Shown here: positions 17,601-32,600 of the stretch, piece by piece
How the letters are laid out: every line of letters begins with the position of its first letter
Position numbering within the stretch: the stretch's first letter is position 1
Assembly: GCA_017405085.1 (NCBI GenBank)
Contig: JAFRBB010000052.1
Span: forward strand, 1 to 64,000
Origin: Eubacteriaceae bacterium
Lineage (GTDB): Bacteria; Bacillota; Clostridia; Eubacteriales; Eubacteriaceae
Length of the DNA stretch: 64,000 nt
Reading direction: 5' to 3'
Notes under the pieces: generated by a model
What the model was told of the DNA's origin: nothing
Seen by the model: only the letters and a program-made list of their open reading frames with translations
Database searches by the model: none
Program-made: the position numbers and the translations under genes

Positions 17601-20600
17601 CTTGGGCTGGATGGTCCAAGCATTGCCGGAATTTCCGGACGCGGCAACGGTTTTGTCCGCAGGTTCAGTGAGCTGATAGTTGGTATTGTCCACTGTCACT
17701 GTTACATCGTTGGCAACGGTGCCACCGTTGTTGGTCAGTGTTAACGACTGTGCCGCAGGCGCTTCAGACCCTTTGACAATGGTGCCGAAATCAATATCTG
17801 TCGCGGTGAGCGCCGCCGGCAAACCATCTGTCGTTTCTTCCGTAGCGCCTTCCGGTTTGATTTTAACCGTTACAACTGCCGCTTCGCTGGGGAAGCTTGA
17901 AGATGTCGGTTTAACCCGCACTTCATAGGTGCCCGGTTTGACGCTCACGCTGTTCCCTGTAATCGGCAGCCACTGATCGGTTCCGGTCTGACGATATTGC
18001 ATCGTGTTGTTCACGCCGGTAATCGTTCCGGTTGTATCCGCACCTGTTGCCGGTGTGGTTTGCAGGCTGCTCGGCATTGCCGGAGCATTGGGAACGGTAA
18101 TCTTGGCGCCGTCCAGATACAATGTTTCACCCGGTGTCACATCATCGCCGGCTTTCAGGCTGGTGCCGCCGGTTTTATTTCTGCTTAAGTTGCCGCTCAC
18201 ACTGGCAATGCGCACATTGTCATAATCATAAGTGATGCTGCCTTGCGGTGTTTCAGCGGGTTTAACCGGTTTTTCGCCGATTTTCAGCGTCTGGAAGGTT
18301 CTGGGATCGCCCGGTTCGGAATCCGGATGATCAGCATTCCCTTTCATGCGGAGGGCGAAGGTATAATCGGTTTCCGGATTCAGATTTTCAAATAACGGTT
18401 GATCCTGCCATGTATATTTGCCGTCGGCTTTCTGTATGCCGTATTGGGCGCCGCTCACTGTTTTCAGCGTAATGCTGTTTACGGTGATTTCTTCGGCTTG
18501 CGGCGTTCCTTCAAATCCGTCTGCCGGCGGATTGACCGGTTGATGGGCCTCATCGTCTTTGGTAACAATGTTGAAATCAACCTGTGTGCTGTGGGTATAG
18601 TTGCCTGTTCCGTTGATGACCGCTGTCGCTGTGCCGACATCTTTGTTGTTAACGTAGGTAACGGTGTAGTCTTTACCGCTGCCTTCTGCCAACGTATGGT
18701 TGCCGTCGCTCACAATGATTTGCGGTGTCACGTCTGTGCCTGCCGTTTCGAGCACTTGCGCGCTGACCGGCGAAACGTTCACGCTGGTGTCTCTCAGAGA
18801 CTTGGGCATGATGGTGAAGGTTCGCTTACGGTTGGCATCATCTTTTGTGTTGTACTGACTGAAGGAACCGAGGAAATTCACCGTGACGGATGCCGTTCCG
18901 GCATTGACATTATCGTCGTATTTGTAGTTGAAATCCTGTCCTTCTTTCAAGGTGACGGCGCCGAATGTCACCGCCGGTTTCGGCGTATGCGCTTCGCCGT
19001 TATAGGTCACGTTCTTTTGCTGTTCAGTGAGTTCCGCGACAGTGGGCGCGGACACCGTTTCATCTGCCGCTTTTTCGACATTGAACACGGTATCGGCTTT
19101 CGCTTCACCACCGTTATAAGTGACGGTGATGGTCACCGGATAGCTGCCGACGGGCAGACCGGGAGCAGGCTTGATATTCCAGTTGGTCGTGCTTTGATCG
19201 CCATTTAATGTTCCGGTCGTCGGCGTGTTGATGATGAATCGCGCGGCGTCGGAGACGGTAATATTGCTGATATTGGCCGTTTGATCACCAACGTTTTCGA
19301 TGGTGATGGCTTTCGCGCCCTGGGTGTAGCCCACTTGGACCGCCTCGAACGCGGGAGCGCTGACCACCAATTTGGCACCCAATGTTTGCGTATTACCGGA
19401 AGCGTCTTTATTGACCTTCACTGTTGTCGCTTCGCTGGCGAAGGCTTCGCTGGTGGCTTTGGTCCGCACTTCATAGATACCGGGTTCCACGCCGATGCTG
19501 GTTCCGGTGATCGGCAGCCAGTTGTCGCTGCCGGCTTCACGGTATTCCATGGCGCTGCTGACACCTGTGATTTTAGCATTGTCCGCTGTGGGTGTTGTGG
19601 GTGTTGTCGGAGCGGCCGGACGCGCGGGCACAGTGGTCTTCGAGACATCGGTTCCCGAACCGGTGATATAGAGAGTTTGACCCGGAACAACTTTCGATTT
19701 ACCCGGTGTCAACTTGGTATCCGCGGTGCCGTCAGTCGAGACCATGTACGGCGAGGTGACGGAATCCAACAATTCATTGAGATAATCATAGGCCACGACG
19801 GGTTTGGTCGGTGTTTCCGGTTCGGTGACACCGGCTTTGGCCGTGCGGAAGATCTTCGGCGTGCTGGGATTGGACGCGGGGGTGGAGCCGACTGCCGCCA
19901 AACGAATGGCGAAGCGATAATCGGTATCCGGGGTCAATCCGTCAAAGCTCGGCGAAGGCTGCCAGATGAACTTGGTACCGTTGTAAATCCCGTATTCGGC
20001 GCCGGCCTGGCTCTTCAAGGTGATGTTGCTTTCGGTGCGGCTGACCAGTTCGGGCACGTAGGTCGGCGCGTCAACCGGTGATGATTTTTCCTGAGACAGG
20101 ATCGTGAAGGTTTTATTTTCAACCGTTCCTGTATAGTTGCCCTTACCTGTGATGCTGTATTTCACTTCAGTGTCTTGGTCAGCATCACCGGTATGCGGAT
20201 CTTCGCCATAGGACACGGTGAAGTCTGTGCCTTGAGTCAGACGATAGCCGTTGTCGAGAATGGTGATATCCGGTTCAACGGGCGCGCCGCCGTTATAAGG
20301 CTGCGCTTGAACATCATCAATCGTAATACCGTCACCATTAATCGGTTTGGCTTCAATTGTGAAGTTTTGGGTTTGATCCGGATGGTTGGCATAACTTCCC
20401 AGGAAGTGAACCGTGACACTGGCTGTGCCGAAATTGATGTTGTCTTCATAGATGTATTCAAATTCCTTGCCTTCAACCAGCGGCTGTCCGTTATAGGTCA
20501 CAGCCGGTTCCGGTTCATAAGCCGCGCGCTTATAGACAACGCTCTTCTGTTGCTCTGTCAACGGCTCGACCGAGATGATATTGGTGGTGTCCTTGGCCAG

Positions 20601-23600
20601 CACCGTGAAGATGACGTCGGCGGACACGGTCTTCGGCGTCGCCTCAGACGTGGTCGATTGATCTTCACTGGTCGGCACCGTTTCATCGTCGCCTTGTTGT
20701 TCTTCCGGTTCGACAACCGTATCGATATAAGAGACAGTGATGGTTTCTTTATAGATTCCCGGAGTTGTCACTTTGGCCGCGTTCGGCTGAATTGTCCAGG
20801 TTTCGTTTTTGCCGGCCACAATGCCGTCGGTGGCTTCATGAGCGCCTTTGACACCGGTTTCGCCTTCTTTAATCGTAAAGGCGGAACTTTCTCCTTTAGA
20901 AGAGACTACGCCTTTAATGGTGGCGTCTTTGGTGCCGTAGTTGATCAGGCTGATCGCTTTGGCCGCGGGCACACCGGCTCCCTCATTCACATTCGGGAAG
21001 GTCGGCATGGTCACCCGGAGATCGGCTTTCGCTGTATCAACGGTTTCGTCTTTTTCATCAATTTTGCCTTCATCATCCAATTTGTAGATTGTGAAGGTCT
21101 TGGGTGTACCTTTGAAGCTGGTATCTGTCGCTTTTTGACGGACGTCATAGACGCCGGGATCCAGCTCCAGTCTTGTGGTGTTGCCCACCGCGGTCCAAGT
21201 TTGGCCGCCATCCTTGCTGTATTCCATGGTGGCGTTGACACCGGTGAGACCGCCTTTGACATAGGGTCCCGCGTTGAAGGCCTGCACGTTTTCAGACAAG
21301 GTCGGACGGTCGGGTACGTTGACCGCGTATTTCTTCTGATTATTGCCCGTGCCTTTGACCATGTACAACGTCGTTCCCGGAGTAATGCTGTTGTTTTCAG
21401 CATTGCTGCCGACTGCAACATCATTTTGTCCATCGCTGACGGTAAATCCGGTTGTGACGCTTTGCACTTTTTCATTCACATAGTCGTAGACAATTTCCGG
21501 AATGACTTCCACTTCGGCTTTGGTAACCACAAAGGTCACTTCCGTCGAGGCGGTTTTATATTTACTAGAATCGTTGGCATCGACATCATATTTGACAACA
21601 ATCGTCGCTTTATGTGTGCCTTCCGCAAAACCGCCATTCGGGACTTTCGGGGCAATCTGATAGTTTTTATTGGCTTTGTCAGCTGATTCGCTATTAATGC
21701 CGACTACAACATTTTGACCGTCTCCACTCGGAGCTGTCACTGTAAAGTCTTCAGATACGTTTCCGCCGGTGATCAAGCCATTGGCATCTTTGGTGACCGA
21801 ACTGTAGACTTGGACCTCGGCGATGGTCGCGTCAACCTGTCCCATATTGTTGATGGTGATGGGTTGCGCCGCCGGCGCGTTTTGGGTGCCCGCCGGAGTC
21901 GCCGGGAATGTGGGCGCGCTGACATCCAAGCTCGCCGGGATGGTTGATGTGGCGCTGCCTTCGGCGATGACGGTGACTTTCACCGGCAAGCTTGCGAAGT
22001 TGCTGTCGGTGTTTTTATAGCGCACTTCATAGACGCCCGGAGTAACCGCGACACTGCTGTTGTTTCCGACGGCGTTCCAGCCGGCGGCGCCTTCTTTGCG
22101 GTATTGCATCAGGTTGTTCACGCCGACGATTTTACCGTTTTGACCGAATTGATCGGCGTTGACCGCCGCGACACCGGTCGGTTTATCGACGCGCTTGGGC
22201 ACATTGATGGTGACGTCACTTGTTTCGCTTCCACCATTTGTGGATTTTAGCGTCAAGGTTTCACCCGGTGTCACAGCATTGCTGCCGGCATTCTTTGTGA
22301 CTTCCTGGCTACCTCTGAACAATTGGTAACCATCGGAAATTTCCGAAACGGTTTCTTTTTCGTAATCGTAGTTCACAGAGGCCGTAACCGCGGTGACATC
22401 TGTACGCGTGACATTATAGACCACAGCCGCTTCGGCGGTACCGGTCTTCTGGGCGTCACCGTCTGTATACGTATAGGTGACTTTAATCACACCGTGATAG
22501 GATCCGGCGGCAATTTTAGTCTGTGTTAAGGTCCAATTGTTGTTGCTGGTCGGACTGATATTACCTTCACTGATCGTCGCTGCTTCAACTATATTATTAT
22601 CCACATTTTGATTACCGATTGTGAAATCATTTGACTGAGTCCCGCTGGCGCTGCCGTCAGCTTTGGCCGTGTAGACATTCACATCGGTGATGGTCGCCGC
22701 AACCGAACCCTGATTGGTGATGATAATATTCCCGCTTGGTATGGCGCTGTTTTCTTTTCTGTTGGGGAAGGTCGGGGCCGTCACGGAAATAATCGGTTCA
22801 CCAACCGTGTTAGTTCCGTTGCTCAACACGACATAGGATTCGATGTCGCTGCGGAAGGATTCATCGGTCCAGTTCTGCTGCACTTCATAGACGCCCGGTG
22901 TCAAGCCGGCAATGCTCTTGCCGTCGACCGGTGACCACGCGGTTTGTCCTTTGGCGCGCCATTGCATTTTGTTGTCAACGCCGGTAATTTGACCGTCGTT
23001 ACCGCGGTTGGAGGTGCCGCTGACCGCGACGCCATCCAATGTCGGACGGGCTGGTACTTTGGTTTCATACACTTTATTGGTGTTTTGATTGACCAGATAG
23101 AGCACCTGACCCGGGATGACTTGGCTGCCAACCGATTTCGGATCGGTGTTTTGATCACCGGATTTGCTTGCGTAGGCTTTGTAGTTGCCATCGATGTACT
23201 CGATAGTTTCTTTGTCATAATCATAGGCAATCCAGTGGGAAGTCGGATCGTTGGCGTCACGGCCGATCCCGATGGTGACCGTTGCCGCGTTGCTGGCGAA
23301 AGCCGTCTTAGAAGCCGCGTAACGCACCATGTAAGTCCCGGCTTTCAGCGTGTCAACAACGCCGGTGCTGCCGCAGCTGTTCCATGTGGTCGGTACAACC
23401 GTGGTTTTGCCTTCTTCATCGACACTGGTCGTGCAGAGGCTGTATTCCATGGTGTTGTTCACGCCGGTGAGGGCACCGTTGGCCTTGGACGGTGAGGTGA
23501 CATTGGTCACGCTAACCGTCGTCGGCGCGCTGCCTCTGGCTTTAACGTAAACCGGTGTCCCGGTACCGTCGGCTTTACCGAAGTACAAGGTTTCCGACGG

Positions 23601-26600
23601 ATGAATGGTGCCGAAAATGGTTTCGCCGTCGCTGACGATTTCACCGTTACTATTTTTCAGCACGTAGCCCGGTGTCACCGTCGCGACTTTTTCGTTGAAG
23701 TAGTCGAAGGTATAACCGGCGTTTTCAGCCTCTTCTTCGGCCTTGATGGTGTCGGTTTTCACTGTGAGGGTGTCGCCGGCATCGGAGACTTTATAGGTAC
23801 TCTTAGCATCTTTTCCGATGGCTCTCATCGCGAAGGTATAGTTGGTGTTATCCTTCAGGCCGTTGAAGGCCGGCGATTCTGTCCATTGGTATTCGCCGTC
23901 AACCAAGATACCGTATTGATAGATTGTGTCGGCCGGTTGTGAACTGACGCCTTGCGGCAGTTTTTCCAGTGTCACACTATCGGCGGTCTTGCTGCTTAAC
24001 ACAGGCGCCGCCGGTCTGAGCATGACACCGCTTTCCACCGCTGTTTTTTCCGTCAGGGACGGTCCCGGTTCGCTGGCCAAAACGCGCTTGCCGTCTTTAG
24101 TCGTTTCATTGACGCGCAGGGCGAAGGTGTAGGCCGTATCCGGGGTGAGACCGCTGAATGTTGTTTCATCCTGCCATTGATAGGCGTTGCCGACTTTAAT
24201 GCCGTATTGGACATTTTCTGTGGTCGCCGGTACAAGCGTAATGCTGTTTGTCGTTCTAGATGCGAGACGCGGAGCTTCCGTCGGTTTCGCGGCTTGGCTC
24301 ACATCGTCAGCAGAGAAAATGTTGAAGGTCTTTGTTGCCGTGCCGGTATAATTGCCGGTACCGGTGACGGTCACTGTCGGGGCTTTCGCGCCTTCAGTTG
24401 AGGAATCTCCGGTATAGACATTTTTATTGTCGCTATAGACCACGGTGTAGTCTTTGTCTTTGGCAAGGACTTTGCCGCCGTCTTTGACGATAACAGCGGG
24501 TTCGATGGCGTCGCCGGTGTACAGCTGATCTTCAATCGCGGAGATGGCGTCTGCCGGGATCGTCGCTTCGACAATATTGAAGGTGCCTTTGACATCGGCA
24601 TAGTCGCCGTAGGGGCTGTTAAAGCTGATGGTGTAATCCGCGGTTCCGGCGTTGATATTGTTGCTGTAACGCACCGTGTATTCCGAAGCGTTGAGATCGA
24701 TACTGCCGATTTTGACTCCGGTCACCGCTTCCTTAGCCGTTCCGTCATAGGTCAAATTGCTATCCGTTGTGACAACCGGTGCCGGTTTGGTGGCGTCATT
24801 ATCATTGCCATCTTTCGGATTGATGGTGAAGGAAATCGGCGCCGTCGCGGTTTTACTGTCACCATAATTGACGGTGACAGTACCTGTAAGATTATTGGCA
24901 CTCGATGTATTGTCGGGTTTCACATAGTAGGTTTCCAGTGTAGAACCGCCGGAGCGTGTGGTCGGGCTGAAGGTCACGTTAGTCCCATCTTTATCGCTGA
25001 GGCTAAAGCCTGAGGGTACAGTGATCCCTCTAATTTCCGCGTTTTCGGTTCCGCGGTTGGTGATGGTCAGTTTGGCGGGACTCGGCGCTGTGCCGCCTTC
25101 CACCATGACCGCCGGGTCAAAGGCATCGGCGGAGACCGTCACAACGGCGGGAACCGATTGGTTGTTTCTGGAAATCGAGACATAGGCCGATTCACTGGCA
25201 AAGGCGTCGGCTGTGGGCAGGCAGCGCACTTCATAGACACCGGTGTCAAGACCGGACACTTTGTTTTCGCTGATGGGCTTCCAAGTGTCCGCGGTGTTGC
25301 CGGCGTCGCGGTAGACCATCGTGCTGTCCACGCCGGTGATGGAGCCGTTGCTGTTGCCCACGGGGGTGGTCGGCGCCGCCGGACGCGGATCGACAGTAAT
25401 CATTGTGCGCGTCGATTCACTGCCTTTTTGGACATAGAGTTTCTGTCCGGGCACGACAGCGGAGGCTGTATTATCGGTACTTGCCTTTAGCGCTGTGCCG
25501 CCGGTCGCCGCGCTGTAAACCGCGTAATCATCGGTGACGGCTTTCAGTGTTTCTTTGGCATAATCGTATCGTACCGCCGCTTCTTGGTTCGTTACTGCAT
25601 GACCGGTATTGTTTTTGATGGCAAAGGTCTTTTTCACCGTGCCGGTGAAGTTGCCTTGACCCGTCACGGTGACATAAGCCATGCTGTTTTCACTTGTCGG
25701 GTTGACGTTGTTGTGATAGGTCACCGTGTAATCCGTTCCCTCGGTGAGGGTATAGTTGTTGTAGGCCACGGTCACCGGCGGCGTCAAGGCTTTGCCGGTG
25801 TAATCCTGTTCGGGAATCGCGCTGATATAATCGGCGCTCAGCGGCGCGGGATTGATGTTAAATTCTTTTGTGACCGGATTGGATGTGCCGGCATAATTGC
25901 CGATAAAGGTCACCGTCACTTTACCTTTGCCGACCTTAACATTGTTTTGATAGGCGCAGGTGAAATCAGAGTCTTCGTAAAGTTTCACATCGTTAATGGT
26001 TACCGTGGGAACCGGTTTGACTTCCGAAATGCTGTAGGTTTGAGCCGGAATATCGGAGATGACCGGTTCCGCGTTGGCGATGTCGGCGGCTTCGATATTA
26101 AAGCTGACTTCGGCCGTCGCAGTATCGCTGACTTTTTGGGTGCCGTTGTAGTATTCATACGTCACCGTCAAGGTCGCCTGGTGATTGACGCCGGTGAGAC
26201 CTGATTTCGGCGTGATGGTAAAGACTGTGTCTGTTTTGCCTTCAGTACCTGAGACGTAGAGGGTTCCGGTCGTCGGCTCGATGACATAGTCACTGCCGGC
26301 GGTGATATCGGTGATCTGCGCGTCGGTATTCCCGACGTTTTTCATAACGATTGTTTGATAGTACGGTACCGAATAGTTTCCGTCGGGATCGCGTTTGACC
26401 GAGTCAAATTGCACCTTATCGATGTCGATGGCGCAGGTGTTGGTTGTGACGGCTTCGGTGTCGCTGTCGCGGCCGATGACAACCGTCACCGGTTCGGAGG
26501 CGAATTTACCGTCAACCACATCATTTTCAGAGGCTTTTTTACGCACCTGATAGATGCCGTCGGGCAAACCGCTAATCACCTTCGCCGAGGCGGGCACATC

Positions 26601-29600
26601 GCTCCAGGTCGAAGCTGTTTTCGCCTTCCATTCCATGGTTTCATCCACGCCGGTGATCACCCCGTTGTTTTCAAATTCAGAGGTGTTCTTGGCTTTGATG
26701 TTTTCCGGACGGGCGAATTGCGAAGGCGCTTTGATCTGAAGCTTGTTCGCCGGGTCTTTCCAAATGTAGAGCACCTGATCGGCATCGACATGGCTGCCCT
26801 TGATCAAAATCGATCCTTGGTTGCTCGTTCCGTCTTTGGAGACGGTGTAGCCGTTGGTAATGGTCAAAATTTCCTCATCCGCGTAGTGATAGGTCACGGC
26901 GCCGAGGTTGGTATTACCCGATTCTCCCGCTGTTTTAAACACGGCGGAAGGTCCGGCGACGGAAGCGTTGGGATATTCACTGTTGCCAATGTATTGCAGC
27001 GCGAAGGTATATTCCGTGTCGGGCGTGAGACCCGTAAACACCGGTTTATCGGTCCATTCATAAGCGCCGGTCAATTGATTCCATTTACCGTATTTGACGT
27101 CAGAGGCCTCTTCGACCAGCGTGATGGAATCGGCGGTCTTGGCGGATTCCACTTCGCGCGGCTGCATGGTCGGCGCGGGACGCTGAGAGTTGTCCGCGGT
27201 GATATAGAATTCTTTGCGAATGCCGTTAATGGTTTCGCCGTTCAATGTCGCTGTTTCGCTGGTTTCATAATTACCCTTAAAGGTGATCACAGCCGCCGCT
27301 TTCGAGGCGTCGGTTGAGACGTTGGTATTGTTTTCCCAAACAACATCAAAATCTCTGTCTTTTTGCAAGGTGTTGCCGGACTTATCGGTAATGGTGATAT
27401 CTTGGGTGATCGGGCTTCCCGTATAGGTCACGGAGCTCAAGTTTTTCACCATGCTGTCGGTAATCGCCGTTTTGGTGATGGTGAAATATTTCGTGACTGC
27501 CGGTTCAGAGGCGTAATCGCCCTTAAAGGTCACCGTGACAAAGTTTTGGTCACCCTGGTTAACATTGCTGCCCCAAGTGTATTCATAATGGGCATTTTCT
27601 ACAAGCGCGATGCCGCTGTTGGTGACGGTCGGCTTCGGCGTTTGCTGTTTGCCGGTATACTCAACCTTGTTGACAAGCGATTGCTCGCTGTTCGGATAAG
27701 GTTCGCCAACGACAATGTTGTTTGCGAAATCGGCCTTGATGACGTTGATGTTAATCGCCGCTTCTCTGCTGGTGATGGGCGGGTCATTCAAATCTTCATC
27801 ATATGAATACGTTCTTTGCGTACCAGCGTTGTTATCAGTTAAGGTCGTCGGATCAGGCGTAAACATAACTTTGATATTGTGTTGATATTGACCGACTTCC
27901 AAGCCCTTGGGTTGAATGGTAAAGCGCGTGTTGGTTTCTCCGGGGGCGATGATCCGATTGGCATCATTACTGGGCGAGACAACCGTATAGTTGGAGCCGC
28001 TGTCGATGACAAAGACGTTGCCGATGCGCACGTTCATATTACCGGTGTTGGTGATGCGGAGCTGGATGGGTTCCACAGTGCCGTCCGTCAATTTGCCGTC
28101 GCTGCCGGCTTTGACATTGCCGAAGCTCACCGCGTCGACATCAATCATAAAGTTTTTGGCCAACCACGGATTATCAGTATCTTTCAATGCGGATTCCGGT
28201 CTCTGGACCGTTACGGTTGCCGCGTCGGAGCAGAAAGCGGAGCCGGTGGCCGCATAGCGCACTTCATAAATGCCTTCAACCAGACCGGTGACGGCGGTTT
28301 GATCCGACGGGGCCGTTTGCCATATGGTGTGTTTGTCTTTCGTAATCCGGCGGTATTCCATGGCATTTGTCGTTCCATTGATGATTCCCGTACTACTTGA
28401 ATCATCATATCCCGATTCCAAACCCGTGGGTTTCGCCGGACGCTCGGGCACGTTGATACTGATAAAAGTCTTGTTTTCTTTATCTTTGTCTGTTTCAAGG
28501 CAGAGATAGAGTATCTGTCCCGGATTGACATCGCTGCCGACTTCCATCAGCGTCTTTTGATCGCCGTTATACACCAAGTAGCCCGGTGTGATATAGGCAA
28601 TCTTTTCGTCGGCGTAGTTATAAGTCACCAACGAGGCCACTGAGTCGGCATCCTGGCGTTTGACCACAAACATGATTTGCGCTTCGGCCGTGGCATTAGC
28701 ATTGCCATTGCCGTTATTGTATTTAACTTTGACAGTTCCCACATGGGTGCCGGCGGCCAAACCGTCTTTGGGTTTGACGGTCCATGCATTGTTGGACTGA
28801 CCCTTTCCTATAGTAGTGTTCGCGCTGTCTTTGTCGACGATTTCAAAGTCGCCTTCCACGCTGACATCATCGACACTCGCGATGGTGGCAGCTGTGTCAC
28901 CGGAAATATTGGTCAAGGTGATGGCTTTCGCCGTGACCGGATTGTAGTTTTCCACCTGAGGCATGAAATCGGGCACTGTGATGTCAATATACGCAGGCTG
29001 CGCCTGATCACCCGCCTTGATGACAACGGTTGTGGGGGCACTGGCGAAGGTGGTTGCCGTCGGGGCATAGCGCACTTCATAGAAGCCGGCAGCCAAATTC
29101 TTGATGCTCGTTTGTTGTTCCCCGATGCCGCCGGTCCACGTTCCGCTGCCGGCTTGACGCCACTGCATGGTGTTGTCCACACCGGTGATTTGACCGTCGC
29201 TATTGGCTGTATCGCCGGTGACTGTCGCGTTTTGGGCGCCCACTGTGGTGGGAGCGGCCGGACGGGCAGGCACAATGGTTTCAACCTTGACGCCGTCTTT
29301 GACCACATAGAGGCTCTGGCCCGGAATGACCGTATCACCCGCTTTGCGCTGGGTGGAGCCGTCAAAGATCCGATAACCGTCATCGGTGTTGATGGTCGCG
29401 ATGGTCTCTTTGGTGTAATCATAGGTCAAAGCCGCGCTGACATTGACCGTGCTGGTGTCCGCTGTTTCTTTATTGGTTTTAAAGACCGCGGGAGCGCTGA
29501 GTTCCGTCGAGTCGGCTTTGCCATTGGTCCCCTTGGTTCTGAGGACAAATTTATAGGCTGTTCCCGGATTCAATCCCGTGAATACCGGGTCGTCACGCCA

Positions 29601-32600
29601 GCTGATGCTGCCGTCGGATTCGTAGATCCCATAGCGCATGCCGCTGACGGTTTTCAGTGTGATGCTGGTGGTGGTGATATCGACCGCTTCAGGCACAATT
29701 TTCGGGCTGTCCGCGGAGGTTTCAGTGGTGATGGTGAAGGATTTGTCAATCGAATCACCCTGAACCTTATAATTTGCGTTTTCTTTTGTTTTAACGGTCG
29801 CCTTACCGGTGCCGACATCAGTATTGTTGGAATAGTCGACAACATAATCCTTTCCCTGTTTGAGGTAGCGTGTGCCGAATTTCACACTGACCGGCGGGGT
29901 AAGCGGACTGCCGGTATAGGTGACGGGATCGATGTCGACGATCATCGCTTCCGTGATGGTCGCGGGAGTGATGGTAAATGTCTTGGTCCGATAGGTATCC
30001 GCGTCAAGGGCGTTGAGATAAGCGTAGCCGCCTGTGAAGTTGACCACGGCTTTCGCGGTTCCGACATCTTCGTTGTCGGTGTAATTCACGGTGAAATCCG
30101 CGCCTTCGGACAGATTGATCCCGTTAACGGTCACGGTCGGAATCGGTTCAATATCCGATCCGGTGTAGGTTTGCGAGTTGATTTCGCTGATGACGGGCAG
30201 CACCTGTCCGCCTTGTTCGGAAGCGTCTTCTCTGTTTGGATTGGGTATAACCGTCAACATGACGTTGGCCGTAGCGGTCTGACCGTCGTTGTAGGTCACC
30301 GTGATGGTGCCGCTGTGAACGCCTGTTTTATAGGCAATCACTGTGCCAGGACCTCCGGCTTCTGTTTTAATTGGCTTATCAGATCTGGTCGGAATGGCGG
30401 TCACTTTAACCGTGCGCGAATCACCGCTTCCTTCAATGGTGAAAGCCGTATTCCCAGAGTTTGGACTCACAGTTACATTAATATTTTCCGCGTTGGAGCC
30501 GGTCACTTTGTTGGTTATCGTAATGGCTTTCGCGTCAGGGTATCCGGGAAGGCTAGGATTATCTCCGCCTGTCTCATCCTGAATCACACCAAGATCAACA
30601 TCATCCACGGTCAGCAGGGCTTTGACTTTGGTATCTTCTTCGCTCGTGCCGATATGCACAACCACCGGTTCACTTCTAAAGCTCTTGCCCGTCGCGGCCA
30701 AAATGATTTCATAATCGCCGGCCACGAGACCTGTGACAGTGTTGCTTTCGGGGATTAACCATGCGCCATTGTTTTCGCTGGTTTTCGAGCGATAGCGCAT
30801 AGTAGTGCCGTCAAGACCGCTGATTTTGCCGTTGTTGCCGTCAGTTGCGGGCGTCAATGTGAATTTAGACGCGTCAAGAATCGGGCGTTCATCCACTTGA
30901 TAAGGAACCACTTTGTCGTCTGTCTTGAGATAGAGCAGTTCACCCGGTGTGACACCATTTGTTGCTACAACTTGATTCGTATCACAAGAATATTCTCTCC
31001 ATAAAGTTGCGTTTTGGCTGATGGTCTTTATTTTTTCGCCATAGTAGTCATAGGTGACCATCGCGTCTTGGGATTGAGACTGCGCCGCGGTGACGTTAAA
31101 GACGACATTCGCCGTGGCTTTATATTCTTTTGTATCATCGATGCCGCTCTTATAGGTGAAGGTAACCGCCGCGCGATTTTCACCCACGATATCGGTGTTC
31201 TTGGGTTGCACGGTCCATGTTGTGCTGTCATGGATTCCTGCACCAATGCTAACGTTGGTATTGCCGGTGACGGTAAAGTTTGAATTGTCAACCGACACTC
31301 CAGTTACATGAGCCGCCTGTCCGCCGTCATTATACACGGTGAAATATTTCGCCGCCGGAGCGTCCTGTCCCTGTTCAACCGTCGGGAAGGTGATATCCCC
31401 GATTTCCAAAGCCGCGGGAACCGTGGCAGTGCTGCCGTTCGCTGTTACGATCATATAAATCGATTCACTGGCAAAAGCGGTCGGTGAAGCGATATTGCGC
31501 ACTTCATATTTCCCGGGTGTGACAGAGACAAAGGTCGCGTCCAGAGGAACATCCGTCCATTCTCCGCCGATCAATCGGTATTGCATCGTCGGGTTGACAT
31601 TGGTCAGCATGCCGCCTTCGCCATTTTCATCGGCATTGACTGGCGTCACGGTACCTTCAAACGCCGGACGAGCGGGAACGGTATAATCCATCCAGTCGCC
31701 GTTTCCACCGAGCTGAATTCTCAGTTTTTGACCCGGAATAACACCGGAGCCAACTCTCAGATCTGTGCCTTTGTCGGATTGTCTGAGTTTATTGCCGTTC
31801 AAATTCTCGATACTTTCCAAACCATAGTCATAGGTGATGGCGCCGGAAAGATCCACTTCCACATTGTCATTTTCTTTTGTGGTCCATGTCGCGGAATCCC
31901 CGCGTTTGGTCGGCGGCGTCGTGCCGTCGCCTTTGCCGCGAAGCGCGAAATCATAGAACGTGCTCGATGTTAAGTCGTTGAAGACCGGTTCGTTACGCCA
32001 TGTCCAGGCTGTTTCTGGATCTGTACTGAGTTTGAAGCCGTATTGCACCACCGGCGTGGTCACAGTTTTTAATGTGACGGACGTCGAGGTGACAGATGTA
32101 TCATAATCCACGGCCAGTTCGGGCACCAATGACGGCGCGTCGGCCACTTTGGTTGTTGTGATGATGTAGTTCTTTTCGATTTTGCTGTTGTCAACCGTAT
32201 AATTACTACCTTCTTTGGCTGTGATGGTTGCCGTAGCCGTTACGTCGCCTTCTTTGCTGCCGACGGTATTGCTAAAGCTCACTTCGTAATCTCTTTCGGC
32301 GGTCAGCACTTTTCCGTTTTTGACCACGATGACATTCGGCTTGACTTCGCGGCCTTCATCATAGGCCACACTTTCATCCACGCTCACATCAGCTTCTTCG
32401 ATGACAGCGGGCGTGATCTTAAAGGTTTTTTCGATAGATTTGACATCCTTGTACACGCCGCCGAAGGATACGGTCGCTTTGGCGTTTCCGGCATTGGTGT
32501 TGTCAGAATAGGTTACATTATAGTCGGAGCCTTCTGTTAATGTCGTATCGCCGTCTTTCACCGTTAAAGCGGGTTTAATGGCCTTACCGGTGTAGGTTTG

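Noticed and set aside
28677-30758. Long plus-strand frames inside the giant genes (up to 693 codons; also 20175-21686, 35304-37370, 60230-61951)
   Set aside because: They are antisense shadows produced by the repeat structure and codon bias of the giant genes; their Phe/Gly/His/Arg-rich text shows no domain and they have no ribosome-binding sites.
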